A DNA stretch of 64,000 bases from Artemisia argyi (taxonomy: Eukaryota > Streptophyta > Magnoliopsida > Asterales > Asteraceae), in the NCBI GenBank assembly GCA_030686995.1, contig CM060686.1, forward strand, positions 69,344,319 through 69,408,318. Reading direction: 5' to 3'. This document shows positions 43,040 to 53,580 of this stretch, piece after piece (position 1 is the stretch's first letter; every line of letters starts with the position of its first letter). The translations under genes were made by a program, and so were the position numbers. The notes below the pieces were generated by a model that did no database searches, was not told where the DNA came from, and worked only from the letters and a program-made list of their open reading frames with translations.

Positions 43040-46000
43040 TTATGACTTTGGTTCAACGGGTTTGTTTGTCTTAGTTAATTGAGCCTTTTCAAGTGAAATT
43101 CCTTTTTGAAGATATTTTAAAGCACAAACAACATGATTATTTACGCAACTACTCTTAGAAGCTATCCAATTCCTATTAGTTTGTTGATTACTCTTAGGTT
43201 TTGGTGTGCTACTACAAGCAGTGTTCTGTACTATAGTGGAAGGCATCACATGAGGTTTTGAACCTAGAATTCCATCCTTTTGAAGTAGCACCTTTTTCCT
43301 TGCCTTTTCTAGATCATAGTTCTTGTACATGTCATATGTGCCATAAGACTTTTTACTTCTAACGCTCGTTTTAGACACTGTTTTCGAACTAATCCTAGAT
43401 GAGCCAGGCATAATCACGTGTTGAGATTTAGCAGACACAGATGCATTTTCCTTAGGCCAAGAATGTGGAGTGACTGGTTTTGTCAAATTGTTTTTCTCAA
43501 CAACTTTGGAGGCAAACCGAGATTTTGAAACTTTAGGTTGTTCAGATTTAAATGCAGATGGTTGTCTAACCACTGATTGTTTTCTGATTGTTTGAGAAGG
43601 CGGTTTCCCCAAGATTGCTGGTTTTGCATACTTAGTATCCACACTCTGGCCAATCAGTCTTCTTAATTTGTTTTGCAATGCAGCATGTGCAAACACCTTT
43701 GATTGAATTTGACCTTTTAAAAGTTCATTTTCTTTAACTAATGTATCCACACGTTTACTTTGTTCATTCAAAAATTGACCATTGTTACCCGAAGTTAAAG
43801 ATTCGTTTTGCAATTTAAGTTCAAGCGAGATGCAATGTGCCTCTAGTTTTGAAAAATCTTTATGAAACTGGGTGATGGTCTTTTTTAGAAGAATGTTTTC
43901 AGACTCAAGAGTTTGGTATGATGTTTTAGTTATTGGATTATCAGTTAAGGACTCAGACTCAGAATATTTGTCAGGACATTGAACAATATTCTGGTCAACC
44001 TCTCCTTCATTACTGAAGTTAGGTTGCTCAGATTGTTGTTTCTCATTTGCAGGCATAATATAATCAACAGTAGATTGTACCTCAACCATTTGCTCTTTGT
44101 CAAAGTTAGGTTATGTGTCATATATGGGTATGGCATCTTCCTCATCCATCTGTCCTTTGTCAAAGTTGGGCTCTAAGTCATAAGTGGGTCTGATATCAGC
44201 AGAATCAACATCTGTATCATTCCCCAATCTGCTGCTGTCATCTTGCTCTTCTGATTCTGTCCCATTGCTTTCCATGACACGCAAATTAGCTTCCAATGCA
44301 TCAACTTTATGAATTTGCTCTTCTTGAATCTGCATCTTCATTACTTTGAGTTTTCTCTCCTTTAGTATATCCTTCAAATGAAGTGATCTCTCATAAAGCA
44401 CCCTTTCAAGATAGCTCATTCGTGAAACAAACTGATCTCTAAAAGCTTCAACCTCCATACTAGTGACGTGCTCTCTCCATAATCTACATTGAGATTCATA
44501 GTCTCGAGAAGTTTTGAACACTTTAAAATCCATGGTCACGAACCCTTTGAATAGAGTCTTGAGCGCCATAAATCCTACCATGCAATCTCTTCCCTATTCA
44601 ATTTGCTTTTCGAGTTGAACTATGTTGTCTCGGAGTTTCCTTTGGAAGGTTACAACGTCCGTTTCAGTTCCGAAGAATACAGTAAAATTACTCCACGAAG
44701 GAAACCTTGTTTTTGAGAGAATCGTGCATTGAATCTTAACTGAATGAAAGTATGCTAAACAATCTTCCTTTGAATGGATGACTCTTTTCGCAACTTTATC
44801 CTGAAGGCATGTATTACCGACATCTGCAGTATTCCCGACAGTCCTTTCAGCATTCCTTCCTTGTCTATCAACTCTTTCACCTTGCACAACACATTGATTC
44901 CTTATGTTGGAGTATTTGCTTAGGACACGCGCAACAAGTGCAATGCTTTTTCTGGTGACTTCATCATCGTCATCTTTATAGACATTTGAATAGTACATTG
45001 TGTCACTGCTTTCATGTGGGCCTGTATTATTCATGTGAGATTCCTGCATGTCTGCCATTAACATCACATCTGTTGTATCAGCTTTCAAATATGTTGTATT
45101 GGATTCCAAATCTACATATTCATCATCAGATGGAATATCTCCCATGAAACTTTGCGAAACATCATTGAGATTACCCCCTTCAACTTCCATTTGACTAAGT
45201 GTGGCATTGTATTCAACATTATCGTCAGAGAGTGAAGTTGAATCATAATCTTGAGCTTCCACATCTGCAATATTTTTCGTATATGCCAAGAATGCCATGC
45301 TTGGTTCAATAAGATCTTCTTCATCGTCAGTATCTTCCATTGTGTTAAAGCATTCATAAGTTGAAGTCATCATACATTTGCCTTTATCAGAAGACACTTG
45401 TCCAAGCTTCACAAGATTTTGCAGAAATGATTGCATATGATTATATAGTGTTGCAGGAGGGTACTGTGGAATGAAGATAGGCTCAGTTGCATCTGGAGGA
45501 TTGAAGATGAGACCATTTGGAATGTAAATGAAGGATCCATGGTCAACAGCTGGAGATGGTGGAGCAGGGAGGATGATCTTCAGAGGATTCATGCTTAAAC
45601 AGGATTCAAGAATTTGCTTCATTCTGATGTGATGAAGTTATTCTGTACGATGCATAGCTTCAATATATTTCCACATTTCATAAGCACTGGCTTGAAAGTC
45701 CATATTCATGTAAATTGAGTTGGGAAGGGCTAGTGTCATGAACCATGCCGCTTGTTGGTCAGCATCGTATTGAGCAAGTTCAGTATCATTCAAATCTTCA
45801 TTAGTTTGTAGTCTAATAATTCCTGTTGAGTCAGCAAGAAATATCATTTTGTATGGACCATCTTGAATGGATTTAAGCATAAGATCTGCAACAGGACGAT
45901 CTGTGAGCCATTGTAGAAATCTCCATTTCCAATCAGTATATGTTCCTGGTAACAACATTGGAGGGCTTGATTCATTGCCAAATAGCAGAACATGACGAAT

Positions 46001-46099
46001 GAGGGAGCTGTGACTTTGTTGTTGATGATACTGTTGCTGATGAGAATATTGGTGAGGAAGGTAGTTGGCATAAGGTACTTGATACATTGTAAACGACAT
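43040..46099 (-). pseudogene. Sirevirus-like gag, about 1020 codons with three stops
   Basis: A single frame runs from the ATG at 46099 ('MSFTMYQVPYANYLP') to a stop at 43040, broken by TAA (45638-45640), TAG (44594-44596) and TAA (44111-44113). The N-terminal third has the Copia gag core ('LLPGTYTDWKWRFLQWLTDR', 'FQASAYEMWKYIEAMHRTE'). The middle has an acidic, transmembrane-free stretch and a heptad-rich coiled coil ('EKQQSE...', 'LVKENELLKGQIQSK', about 43710-43760). The C-terminus is basic and Ser-rich ('SRISSKTVSKTSVRSKKS'). The long extended gag fits Sireviruses. A purine-rich run GGGGGAGAGAAATG overlaps the start codon. A longer in-frame start at 46192 is possible but would lie in the leader. 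Confidence 0.8.
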
Positions 46100-46662
46100 T
46101 TCTCTCCCCCTTGATTGTTGTGATGTAATCGAAATAATCAAACAAAAATGTAAAACCAAGGTCGAAATAGTGATTTCAGATTTTCCTTCCAAAATTATTT
46201 TGAAAAATTTTCTGTTCCAAAATTTTGAAAATCACTGTAAAATGCTATTCTAAGGTCACAGGAAAATTTTGAGTTTAAAAAATTTTGCCGCCAAATTTTA
46301 CCGAAAAGTTTTGAATTTTGCCCTAAAAAATTGAATTTTTGGTCAAAATTTTCACCGTTATACCAAAATTTTAATTTCGCGTAAAAATTGAACGTTTAGT
46401 CTCCTATAAAAAATAAATTTTACTCAAATTTTCCCGCCAAAAAATAAAAATTAATTTTTTTTTATTATAAGTAAGAAGATGTTAGAAAGAAACTTGTGTG
46501 ATAGATGGATCTTATAGAAGGTATAGATGTAATGCCAATTCTCGAAACTTAGTCAGAAAGCAGTTCTCGAAAGAATTTGAGAGTTCTCGAAAAATATGTA
46601 ATCTCGAAAGTTTGGTAATTTCGAAACTGTGTTCTCGAAAAATGAGTGTTTTCGAAACTTTT

Positions 46663-46757
46663 GTGTTTTAGAAACTTTTCAGTGTTTTAGAAACTTTTCA
46701 GTGTTCTAGAAACTTTTCAGTGTTTTAGAAACTTTTCAGTGTTCTAGAAACTTAGCA
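46663..46757. repeat. 19-bp tandem repeat, five copies
   Basis: Units of GTGTTYTAGAAACTTTTCA starting at 46663, 46682, 46701, 46720 and 46739 (last copy diverged). Confidence 0.9.
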
Positions 46758-46916
46758 CCAAAACTTTCTAAATTATACAATTTAGAGAGTATACCACGAG
46801 TCGAAGTGTTGTCTCACTTATACAAGCAAGGGAAACACCGAGTAAGCAACGGGAGCATGTGTGTTCTCGAAACTTTGTGATTTAGAAACTTTGTGATTTA
46901 GAAAGATGGTACAAGT

Positions 46917-47206
46917 GTGTTCTAGAAAGTTTGCTAGAATTATGATTTTGCAAAAAGCTCACCCAAATGAAGTTTGTATTCAAGATTCTTGTACTTCTAG
47001 TTATAAAAACACCAAAACTTAAAGAAAGTTGCAAACTTGATGATTTTTATGAAAAATTTTTGTGTTCTAGAAAGTTTGCTAGAATTTTGATTTTGCTAAA
47101 AGCTCATCCAAATGAAGTTTCTATTTCAAGATTCTTGTACTTCTAGTTATAAAAACACCAAACTTAAAGAAAGTTGCAAACTTGATGATTTTTATGAAAA
47201 TTTTTT
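46917..47206. repeat. 145-bp tandem duplication
   Basis: 46917-47061 and 47062-47206 are near-identical 145-bp units beginning GTGTTCTAGAAAGTTTGC. A third copy starts at 47207 and breaks off after about 12 bp. Confidence 0.9.
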
Positions 47207-47312
47207 GTGTTCTAGAAAACAAGTACAAAAATAAAGTCGAAATTTTTAAGCTTTGAAACTTCAAAAAGATTGAAACTTTCTTGTTAGAAAAGGTTTATAA
47301 CACTAGTTTGTA

Positions 47313-47357
<45 letters not shown>

Positions 47358-47644
47358 GTTAAAGACCAAGAAAAACAAGAAAAGTAATGATCTTTTTAAA
47401 CAAAAACGTTTAGAAAGCCTTAAAAAAATACAACCAAACTCAAATCACTTTTTTGAAAGAAAGATTGACACTTTTTTGTTTGTTATGATTTGTAGCACAA
47501 GTTTGTAAGCAAAGATGTGATAAAAACCAAGAAACAAACAAGAAAGTACAAAATTTTCACAAAAAATCGAGTAGAAAAAGAGATTTTGGATCGGATTCAA
47601 CTTAAAAACAAGAACTACACCTTCTTCCGGCGAATGATGCCACT

Positions 47645-47990
47645 TGTTAGGTTCCCATATTGATTTCACACAAACAAGAATGAGATAGATATAAGGATTT
47701 GGGTGATTATAAGAATGAGAGAATAATGAGAGCAAGAGTTTCCTTATTATTTCAAATAACCAACCAAGTTTACAAGAGACCTAATCATTCTATTTATAGG
47801 GAAGGAGCTAGGGCAACACTCCCTCTCCTTCCATTCATCAATTCGTATGGGCTTGGAGGCCCATGGGTTTCATAACTTAAGCCTAGTAAACTTAATACAA
47901 AATGTAAATGAAAGTAAATGATAACTAAGCAACCTAATATTATTACAAATGACCGAGACTTGATAAAATACTAAAACTTCGTTCCCAACA
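47645..47990 (-). repeat. Sirevirus 5' LTR, 346 bp
   Basis: Same length as, and nearly identical to, 27704-28049. PBS TGGCATCA (minus strand) lies at 47635-47642. Confidence 0.9.
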
Positions 47991-47995
47991 CCGTA

Positions 47996-48270
47996 CTTCA
48001 TTAGTTGTTGAGGAGTCTTTGGGGTTCAGTGAGTTATTGTCATCCTCACTGAACTCATCACCTTCTTCTTTGGCTTAGGTTCCACTCACTGAGTTTTGCC
48101 TTACTGAATGGAGAGACTTTCTTCTTAGACTCGTCCTAGGCTACCTGAAGGTGACTCACTAAGCAACTGTTCACCCAGTGACTTGTTTGCGTTTAATGTT
48201 TTCCAACACTTAAATTAATTTATGTTCAAATCCTTGTTTTACGAGACTTGGGTACTAAGTGAACCCAACA
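47996..48270 (-). repeat. Copia-1 LTR, distal part
   Basis: Continues the LTR left at 27703 after the Sirevirus and TSD. It ends ...GTGAACCCAACA at 48270, which mirrors the LTR start TGTTGGTCC at 27020. It contains an inverted pair TTCAGTGAG / CTCACTGAA with an 11-bp loop near 48028-48056 and other CACTGA words. Confidence 0.75.
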
Positions 48271-48974
48271 CTATGACACGTAGCGAAAAATACCTAGTTT
48301 GACCTGTTACATAATCTGTCCGACCCTTTAATATGCCAATTCTAGTTTTATACTCAGTTTCTATGTGCTTAGTAACATTGGTGGTAGGTAGTCATAGACT
48401 TGAAATATAATATGTTAGCAAAGGTTGGTAAGGATATCTCTTGGACTCTTTCTGACTGGTAACGAAATACGATTTACAGGGTGCTGGCGGGAGACATAGC
48501 TTCGGTCGTGGAGGTGGTGGCTTTGGTGGCACTGCCCCACCAAGCTCCAGCTTCTCTTAAAACTCTCAGCTCTACATTGTCAAAATTCTAAGTTTTTGGA
48601 GGATTTGTACTGTTGGATTACTTCTTTATCACTATCACCTGGGGTTTTTTTTTTTTTGGTCAATTGTAGAATTCCGAATTCTTTCTTTGATGTGGTGTTA
48701 TCAAGTTTTCTAAACTCTAATTTTTATTTGATAGATAATTGAAAATGTATTGCTATATCACCCGATTATAAAACTAGCTTTTAGACTGAATACAACACTT
48801 CTTGAGTGTTGCTTTAGCCTCATTTTGTAGCAGGGCGATGACACACAATTTGTATTTTGAGCATTCTAAATGCATAAGTGTTGCAAAAATACTAGTTAAC
48901 TCGTTGTATTTAATGCATGAATTGATGTTAGTGATTCTATGATAAGGTGCTAAACGTGCTGTTGTAGGAGAAAA
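48271..48974 (+). other. Possible host-gene intron, last exon flank and 3' UTR
   Basis: Unlike its neighbours this stretch shows no retrotransposon similarity I can see. 48271-48479 looks intronic (T-rich, ending TTTACAG). 48561-48770 could be a 3' UTR. The rest is anonymous. Confidence 0.4.
48480..48560 (+). pseudogene. Putative terminal exon of a glycine-rich host gene
   Basis: Right after a consensus acceptor (TTTACAG at 48473-48479) is an 81-nt open stretch that reads 'GAGGRHSFGRGGGGFG', then 'GTAPPSSSFS', and stops at TAA 48558-48560. It is GC-rich compared with its surroundings. Gly/Arg-rich tails of this kind occur in RNA-binding proteins such as RGG-box or RRM proteins, but I cannot name the gene. 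Upstream exons would have to lie beyond the Copia-1 and Sirevirus block, more than 28 kb away, so this is probably an orphaned exon. A chance glycine-rich ORF is the alternative. Confidence 0.4.
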
Positions 48975-49271
48975 TTATATTCACAGAGTTGGGGAAGGTT
49001 GCACACCCCCACGACTGGTATTAAGGAATACAACGCTTCAACTAAAACAACTGAACTGTGACATTCAACGAATCAATAAGAGATAACTAGTGAGTAATTA
49101 TATCTAAGTAAACATGTTTGTCTCACTATAAGAAGTCTACCACTCTTAATTTCTTTTTATTTAATTTTGTTATTAGTTTTGGGTTAGTTGACTAGCAACT
49201 AATTCCACCCACTCCTTCAAAATCGAGAATTTTACTTGCTTTTATAAATTATAAAAATAAAAAAGAATCAT
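48975..49271 (+). repeat. Degenerate Tat-2-family LTR fragment, opposite orientation
   Basis: Reverse complement of Tat-2 LTR sequence around 31205-31510: the phrases 'ggttagttgactagcaacta' and 'ggtattaaggaatacaa' are shared in antisense. It is cut at 49271 by the Athila LTR (flank ATCAT). Confidence 0.8.
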
Positions 49272-52200
49272 TGATGTGTGTTTATTCACACATCATTTTT
49301 AGGCCTTAAATCAGACCAAATACACCAAATACTAACCAAATATGCCAAGAGAATGTGTGTTTTTGTATTTGTGTATGTGCAGGTACGGATATGTGAAAAA
49401 TGAACAAAAACAAACCCAAAACCGACAAAAACGACCACGAGAATGGAAAAAGGTCAAAAGCCGAAGCCGGGGAAGCAAAATGATAAAAGAAAGCTCAAAA
49501 CATCAAAGGAAGTCCTTAGAGATTCAGAAAGTTGCAAGTTTAGTCCCTGACCAAAGTTTGAAGAATATGGCAACTTCAGTCCCTGCACTTTCAGGAAATT
49601 ACAAAAATGGTCCTTGGAGTAATACTTGAAGATAAGCCAAAAATGGTCCTCCATGATTCAGAGATTTACAACATAAGCCCTTGGAAGAAACTTTTGGAAA
49701 TTTACAGAATTGGTCCCTATGAATTTCATTTATACAACATTGGTCCTTAATACAAAACTACTACTAAAAACCTTACACTACCACCGGATCCAAAGTAATA
49801 TAAAACCAAATCCAATACCACTCCTTGCTAGGCCCAGTCCAAAAAACAAGCCCACCACCCCTAATACTTTAACCCGATCCACCTCACCCCTTATACCCAC
49901 TCAACCCTCACATTACCCGGTCAACACACCCAAACTAATAAAAATACCCAATGCCATTTACCCGCCCTCCAAAAATTAACTTTACCCAGAAAAACACTGT
50001 AGATAGAACCCTAATTTCACCTCACTCCAAAATTACCCCGTGCAAGTTATAATTACCTCATGATTAAGGTTCTAGAAGGTGTCAGGGTGTCAATCCGCTT
50101 GTGAAACCGTGTCAAATGATTGGGTGAATGATGATCTAAGGGCTGAGACAGAAGATTGGGGATCAAGGTGTAATCCAAGGGATGATATCACTCCAAAGAA
50201 ACACAAAGAGGTGTGGATCTGCGACGTGGATTGCTATAAGCTTCACCCCAAGCACTCCCTGCTTCCTATATATACCCCCCCCCCCCCTCCCACATCAGTC
50301 ATTGGAGGTGTGTAGTTTTGTAGTAGGTTTTAATTTAGTTTTAAAATTAAGTTTCTGTTTGATTGTAATTTCCTTTCCAGCTTTGTACTCAAATTTTCAG
50401 TATTAATATAATTTAGTTTTTTTTTACAGCTTATTGTCTTTAATTTCAATTTTAAGTTTTGCTTATTGTAATTGTCTATTTAGTTTTAATCAGTATTTGT
50501 TAGCTTATTTAAATATCTCTAGTAAGTTTCTGCTTCTCTCATATTGAAAAATCCAAAAAAATATAAAAAATCAGAAAAAATACAAAAACAGTTTCAATTC
50601 TCAAGTTAAGCTTCAATATAGCTTATTCTGGTATTCATAAGCTCATATAAGCTTCCTCATAGCCTATTGTGAGTTTATTTAATTAGTCCTTTTCATTTTC
50701 ATAAAAGTCAAACAAAGTCAACTATTGGCTTATTCATATAAGCTCAACTTATTGTGGAGTTAAAGGCAGCCAATAAGGAGACCAGTTGGCCTATCAAAAG
50801 ACAGGCAAGCTTAGTGAACCCCCTCTGTTGAGCTGAGGGGGCTTGTGCTTTGTAAGTTCTCATTTAGTTTTATTTGATTCTGCATAAGTAGTTTATAGTA
50901 GTCTAGCTCTTTTAATATTGCTTATATAGTCTTATTTTGATAATTTTAGCTTTGTCTCTATTCATTTTTATTCTAGTACTTAGTTTGTTAGTATTTGGTG
51001 ATAATCTGTTTTAATATTGCTTCACATATTAGATCTGTGTTTGTGAGTGATTTGTGTTTTATGCCTTTATTTCTGTGTTGGTTTGAGCATAGTTGATCAT
51101 TGATTAATATTGATTTGGTGATTGGGATTGGATTTAGGATCTGTTGTTACATATAAGCCTAAACAAGGGTGTTTGGATAAGTCTGGTTTGCTAGTATAAT
51201 TGTTGTTTCAGAGGTTTTATTGGGTTTAGGTAGTTCACTTAGAGTACAAATAGGCTTAATCAAATGAAAGTCAGTAGGTTAATTCATTAAAAAGTCAAAA
51301 GAGCTTGTCATAATTAATATCAGTTAGTATAATAGTTTTAGTAGTTACAAAATCACTCTAATAGTTGCATAAGTTATAGATCTAGCTTAATTCACTCTCA
51401 CAGTAGCTTAACATCACATTTTCAGTCATATTTTAGCAATCAAAATCTAGATTAGTCAAAGTTTCATACAAATTCAAAAGTCAAATTGGTCAGAACTCAG
51501 TTTTGGGGTCACATCTTTGGGAGCTTTTGTAGGATTCAAATCTCTTTGGAAACTTATTTGGTTTGCTGTTTTCTGAAGTTTGTCAGTTTGTGAATTAGAA
51601 TCAACAACAAATTTGAGGTTTGGATCTCTTTTGCTTATTGGAAAAGCTGTTTTAAGTTGCCTGTGTGAACTCAATTATACCCTGTGCATCAGCTTCTTAT
51701 CAGTGTTCTGGGCATCATTTAGTCTAGTATTTAAGTAGTAGAATCAAATCTCTTGGTGAATTTGTGTTACCAGTAGATCAGTAGAGGTTTTGCCCCCATT
51801 AGCTCTCCATTATCAGCTTATTTGATCAGCTTATTTTACCCATCAAATAGTGTGGTTTGAGATTAGGTCTGAGTTCAAAAATTAGGGCTGCAATTGTGCA
51901 TTGTGATTCATAATCTAAGTTTTATTGTTCATCTGAGTTCCTTAGTGCCTTAAGTTGTGTTTCTCATTAAGTTTTTGGCCTTGGCTTATTCTGTGTTGGC
52001 TTGTGCTTATTTCCCTAGTGCTTATATCATCTGATTTGGTCCATACCTGTGTTTCTGAGTTCATTTGGTCCTAAATATTGTTTTAATAAGCAAATTTGAG
52101 TCTAAAACACAACTGGTCAAAATTTGGTCAACTCTGGTCAAAGTGTGCTTATTAATAAGCACTTCTTTTAAGCTGTTTTCACCATTTCAGCACTTCCTGT

Positions 52201-53071
52201 GCTTATTTTTCACTTTTTAAATTTTTCCAAGCTTTAGAATAATATTTTAGAATTTCCCTGAATTTTTCATATTTTTCTGAGCTCATTTGCTATTTTTCTT
52301 ATTTAATTTTAGTTTTTAATCAATTTTTAATACTTTTTAATTACCAAAAATACCAAAAAAATCAGAAAAAGCCTAGAAAAATCCAAAAATATTTTAGAAA
52401 TTAGTTTTCATTTGTTTTAGATTTTTAGAAATTAATTTTGTATTTTTCCCATTTATTTTCAATTTTATTTACATTTTTATTACTTTTTAATTAGTTTTAA
52501 TAGTATTTAATTCCTAAAAATTACACAAAAAGCCAAAAAAAATAGATTGTCAGTTTTAAAATGACTGTTTAGTTATTTTATAATTTTCAAAATTTATTTT
52601 GCATTTTTCTCACTTAATTTGCATTTTCTTTTAATTTTAATTAGATAAATTAGTTTTTAATTCAAAAAAATTAAATGAAAAGTCAAAAAAATATTTTTCT
52701 TTTTCTCAAAATTTTATTTTATCATTTTTAACGTAGGAAAATTATTTTCAAGTCCATAGGAGTAGTATAGCTTAAATTACACGTTTTATTTCGCGCGTTT
52801 ACGTTTATTTTTCGTTTAAGCTTACGTTTTCAATTCTAAGTTACGTTTTTAGTTGCCTTACTTGAATTACGTGCTTAAGTGATTAATTGTGCTTCATTTT
52901 CATATTCATTAGTGTAATCTCATCAAAATCACTTTTTCTCACTTTCACGACACGTTTCACAAACCGGGAATTCGAAATTCCATTCACACCTTCGTTGGGA
53001 CACGACCCGGGGAAATACTTTCCTAAGCATTTCTTCGGAAAAATAAACCTACACTAAAAACGATTGAATCA
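49272..53071 (+). repeat. Athila left LTR, 3800 bp
   Basis: TGATGTGTGT... to ...GATTGAATCA. The first 24 bp form a perfect hairpin (TGATGTGTG / CACACATCA, 6-nt loop). At 49539-49750 are seven degenerate units with a 31-36 bp period, each carrying a '(T/A)GGTCC(C/T)T' or 'AGTCCCTG' word. TATA-like 'CCTATATATACC' lies near 50266-50277, beside a C-run. The rest is AT-rich without genes. Confidence 0.85.
49539..49750. repeat. Degenerate about 33-bp repeat in the Athila LTR
   Basis: Core words at about 49539, 49575, 49606, 49639, 49671, 49707 and 49738 ('tagtccctg', 'aatggtcctt', 'ttggtcccta'). The same block recurs in the right LTR at about 59226-59435. Confidence 0.7.
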
Positions 53072-53075
53072 ATTT

Positions 53076-53093
53076 TGGCGCCGTTGCTGGGGA
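53076..53093 (+). other. Athila primer-binding site
   Basis: TGGCGCCGTTGCTGGGGA, 4 nt after the LTR end. Standard PBS of Athila/Tat elements. Confidence 0.9.
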
Positions 53094-53580
53094 AGGTTGA
53101 AGTGAATTTTTGATTTTCGTTTTTGAAATTGTGTTTTGAAAACCTTCCTTGTATATATTTTCTATAAAAACCAAAAAAAAAATTGAAAAATCAAAAACAC
53201 TTTTCCTAAAGTGTTTTCAAAAAAATACCAAAAAGAAAGTTACAGCCTCGACTTTCCCCGTGGAAGGGGGGCGTTGTAAACCAAGTAAGTTTCCCAATAT
53301 AAGAACGCGTGAAATTAGTTGCTAATCGGATTACTTTAAATTCTACAACCGAATAAGCGGAAAATACGGTAAGCTTTGACATTAAATTGCAAGCTGAAGA
53401 GATAAACACTCTTCTCTCCCGTTTCGTCGCGAGTAGATTTGAAGGAAATGGTTCCGATTAACGTAACGTTTGAAAAAAGAGAACAAAAGTTTATGTTTTT
53501 GAATTTTGCTTTTCAAATATAAAAAAATACAAAAAGATTTTCCTTTCCTATTTTGATTTTTTTTTTTTTTTTTCAAATTT
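53094..53580 (+). other. Athila leader
   Basis: About 490 bp between the PBS and gag ATG; no gene. Ends in a long T-run (about 53556-53573) just before the ORF. Confidence 0.6.

Larger units (their letters stand above)
46193..47629 (-). other. Sirevirus 5' leader
   Basis: Noncoding, AT-rich. Holds a 19-bp repeat, a 145-bp tandem duplication (both listed), and a poly-A tract at about 47311-47355. Repeated 'ttcgagaac'/'tctagaaa' words give it low complexity. Confidence 0.6.
27704..47990 (-). mobile_element. 20.3-kb Sirevirus-like Ty1/Copia element with nested insertions
   Basis: Two 346-bp LTRs (27704-28049 and 47645-47990) flank it, with a near-perfect TSD, CAGTA/CCGTA. The sense strand is minus. 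Features: PBS near 47630-47642 (TGGCATCA type), an A-rich leader, a very long gag with coiled-coil extension, pol reduced to linker, an RT scrap and RNase H tail, then a long 3' region with many GAGGGGGAGA polypurine-tract-like motifs. Long gag plus multiple purine tracts are known traits of the Sirevirus genus. About 9.45 kb of its length is the nested Tat-2 element and TSD, so the unit itself is roughly 10.8 kb. Protease, integrase and the RT core are deleted, so it was non-autonomous. Confidence 0.85.

Noticed and set aside
49342..49629. Basic 95-codon ORF and its near copy at 59029-59316
   Set aside because: Both lie in the Athila LTRs over the degenerate 33-bp repeat; the match simply reflects LTR identity.
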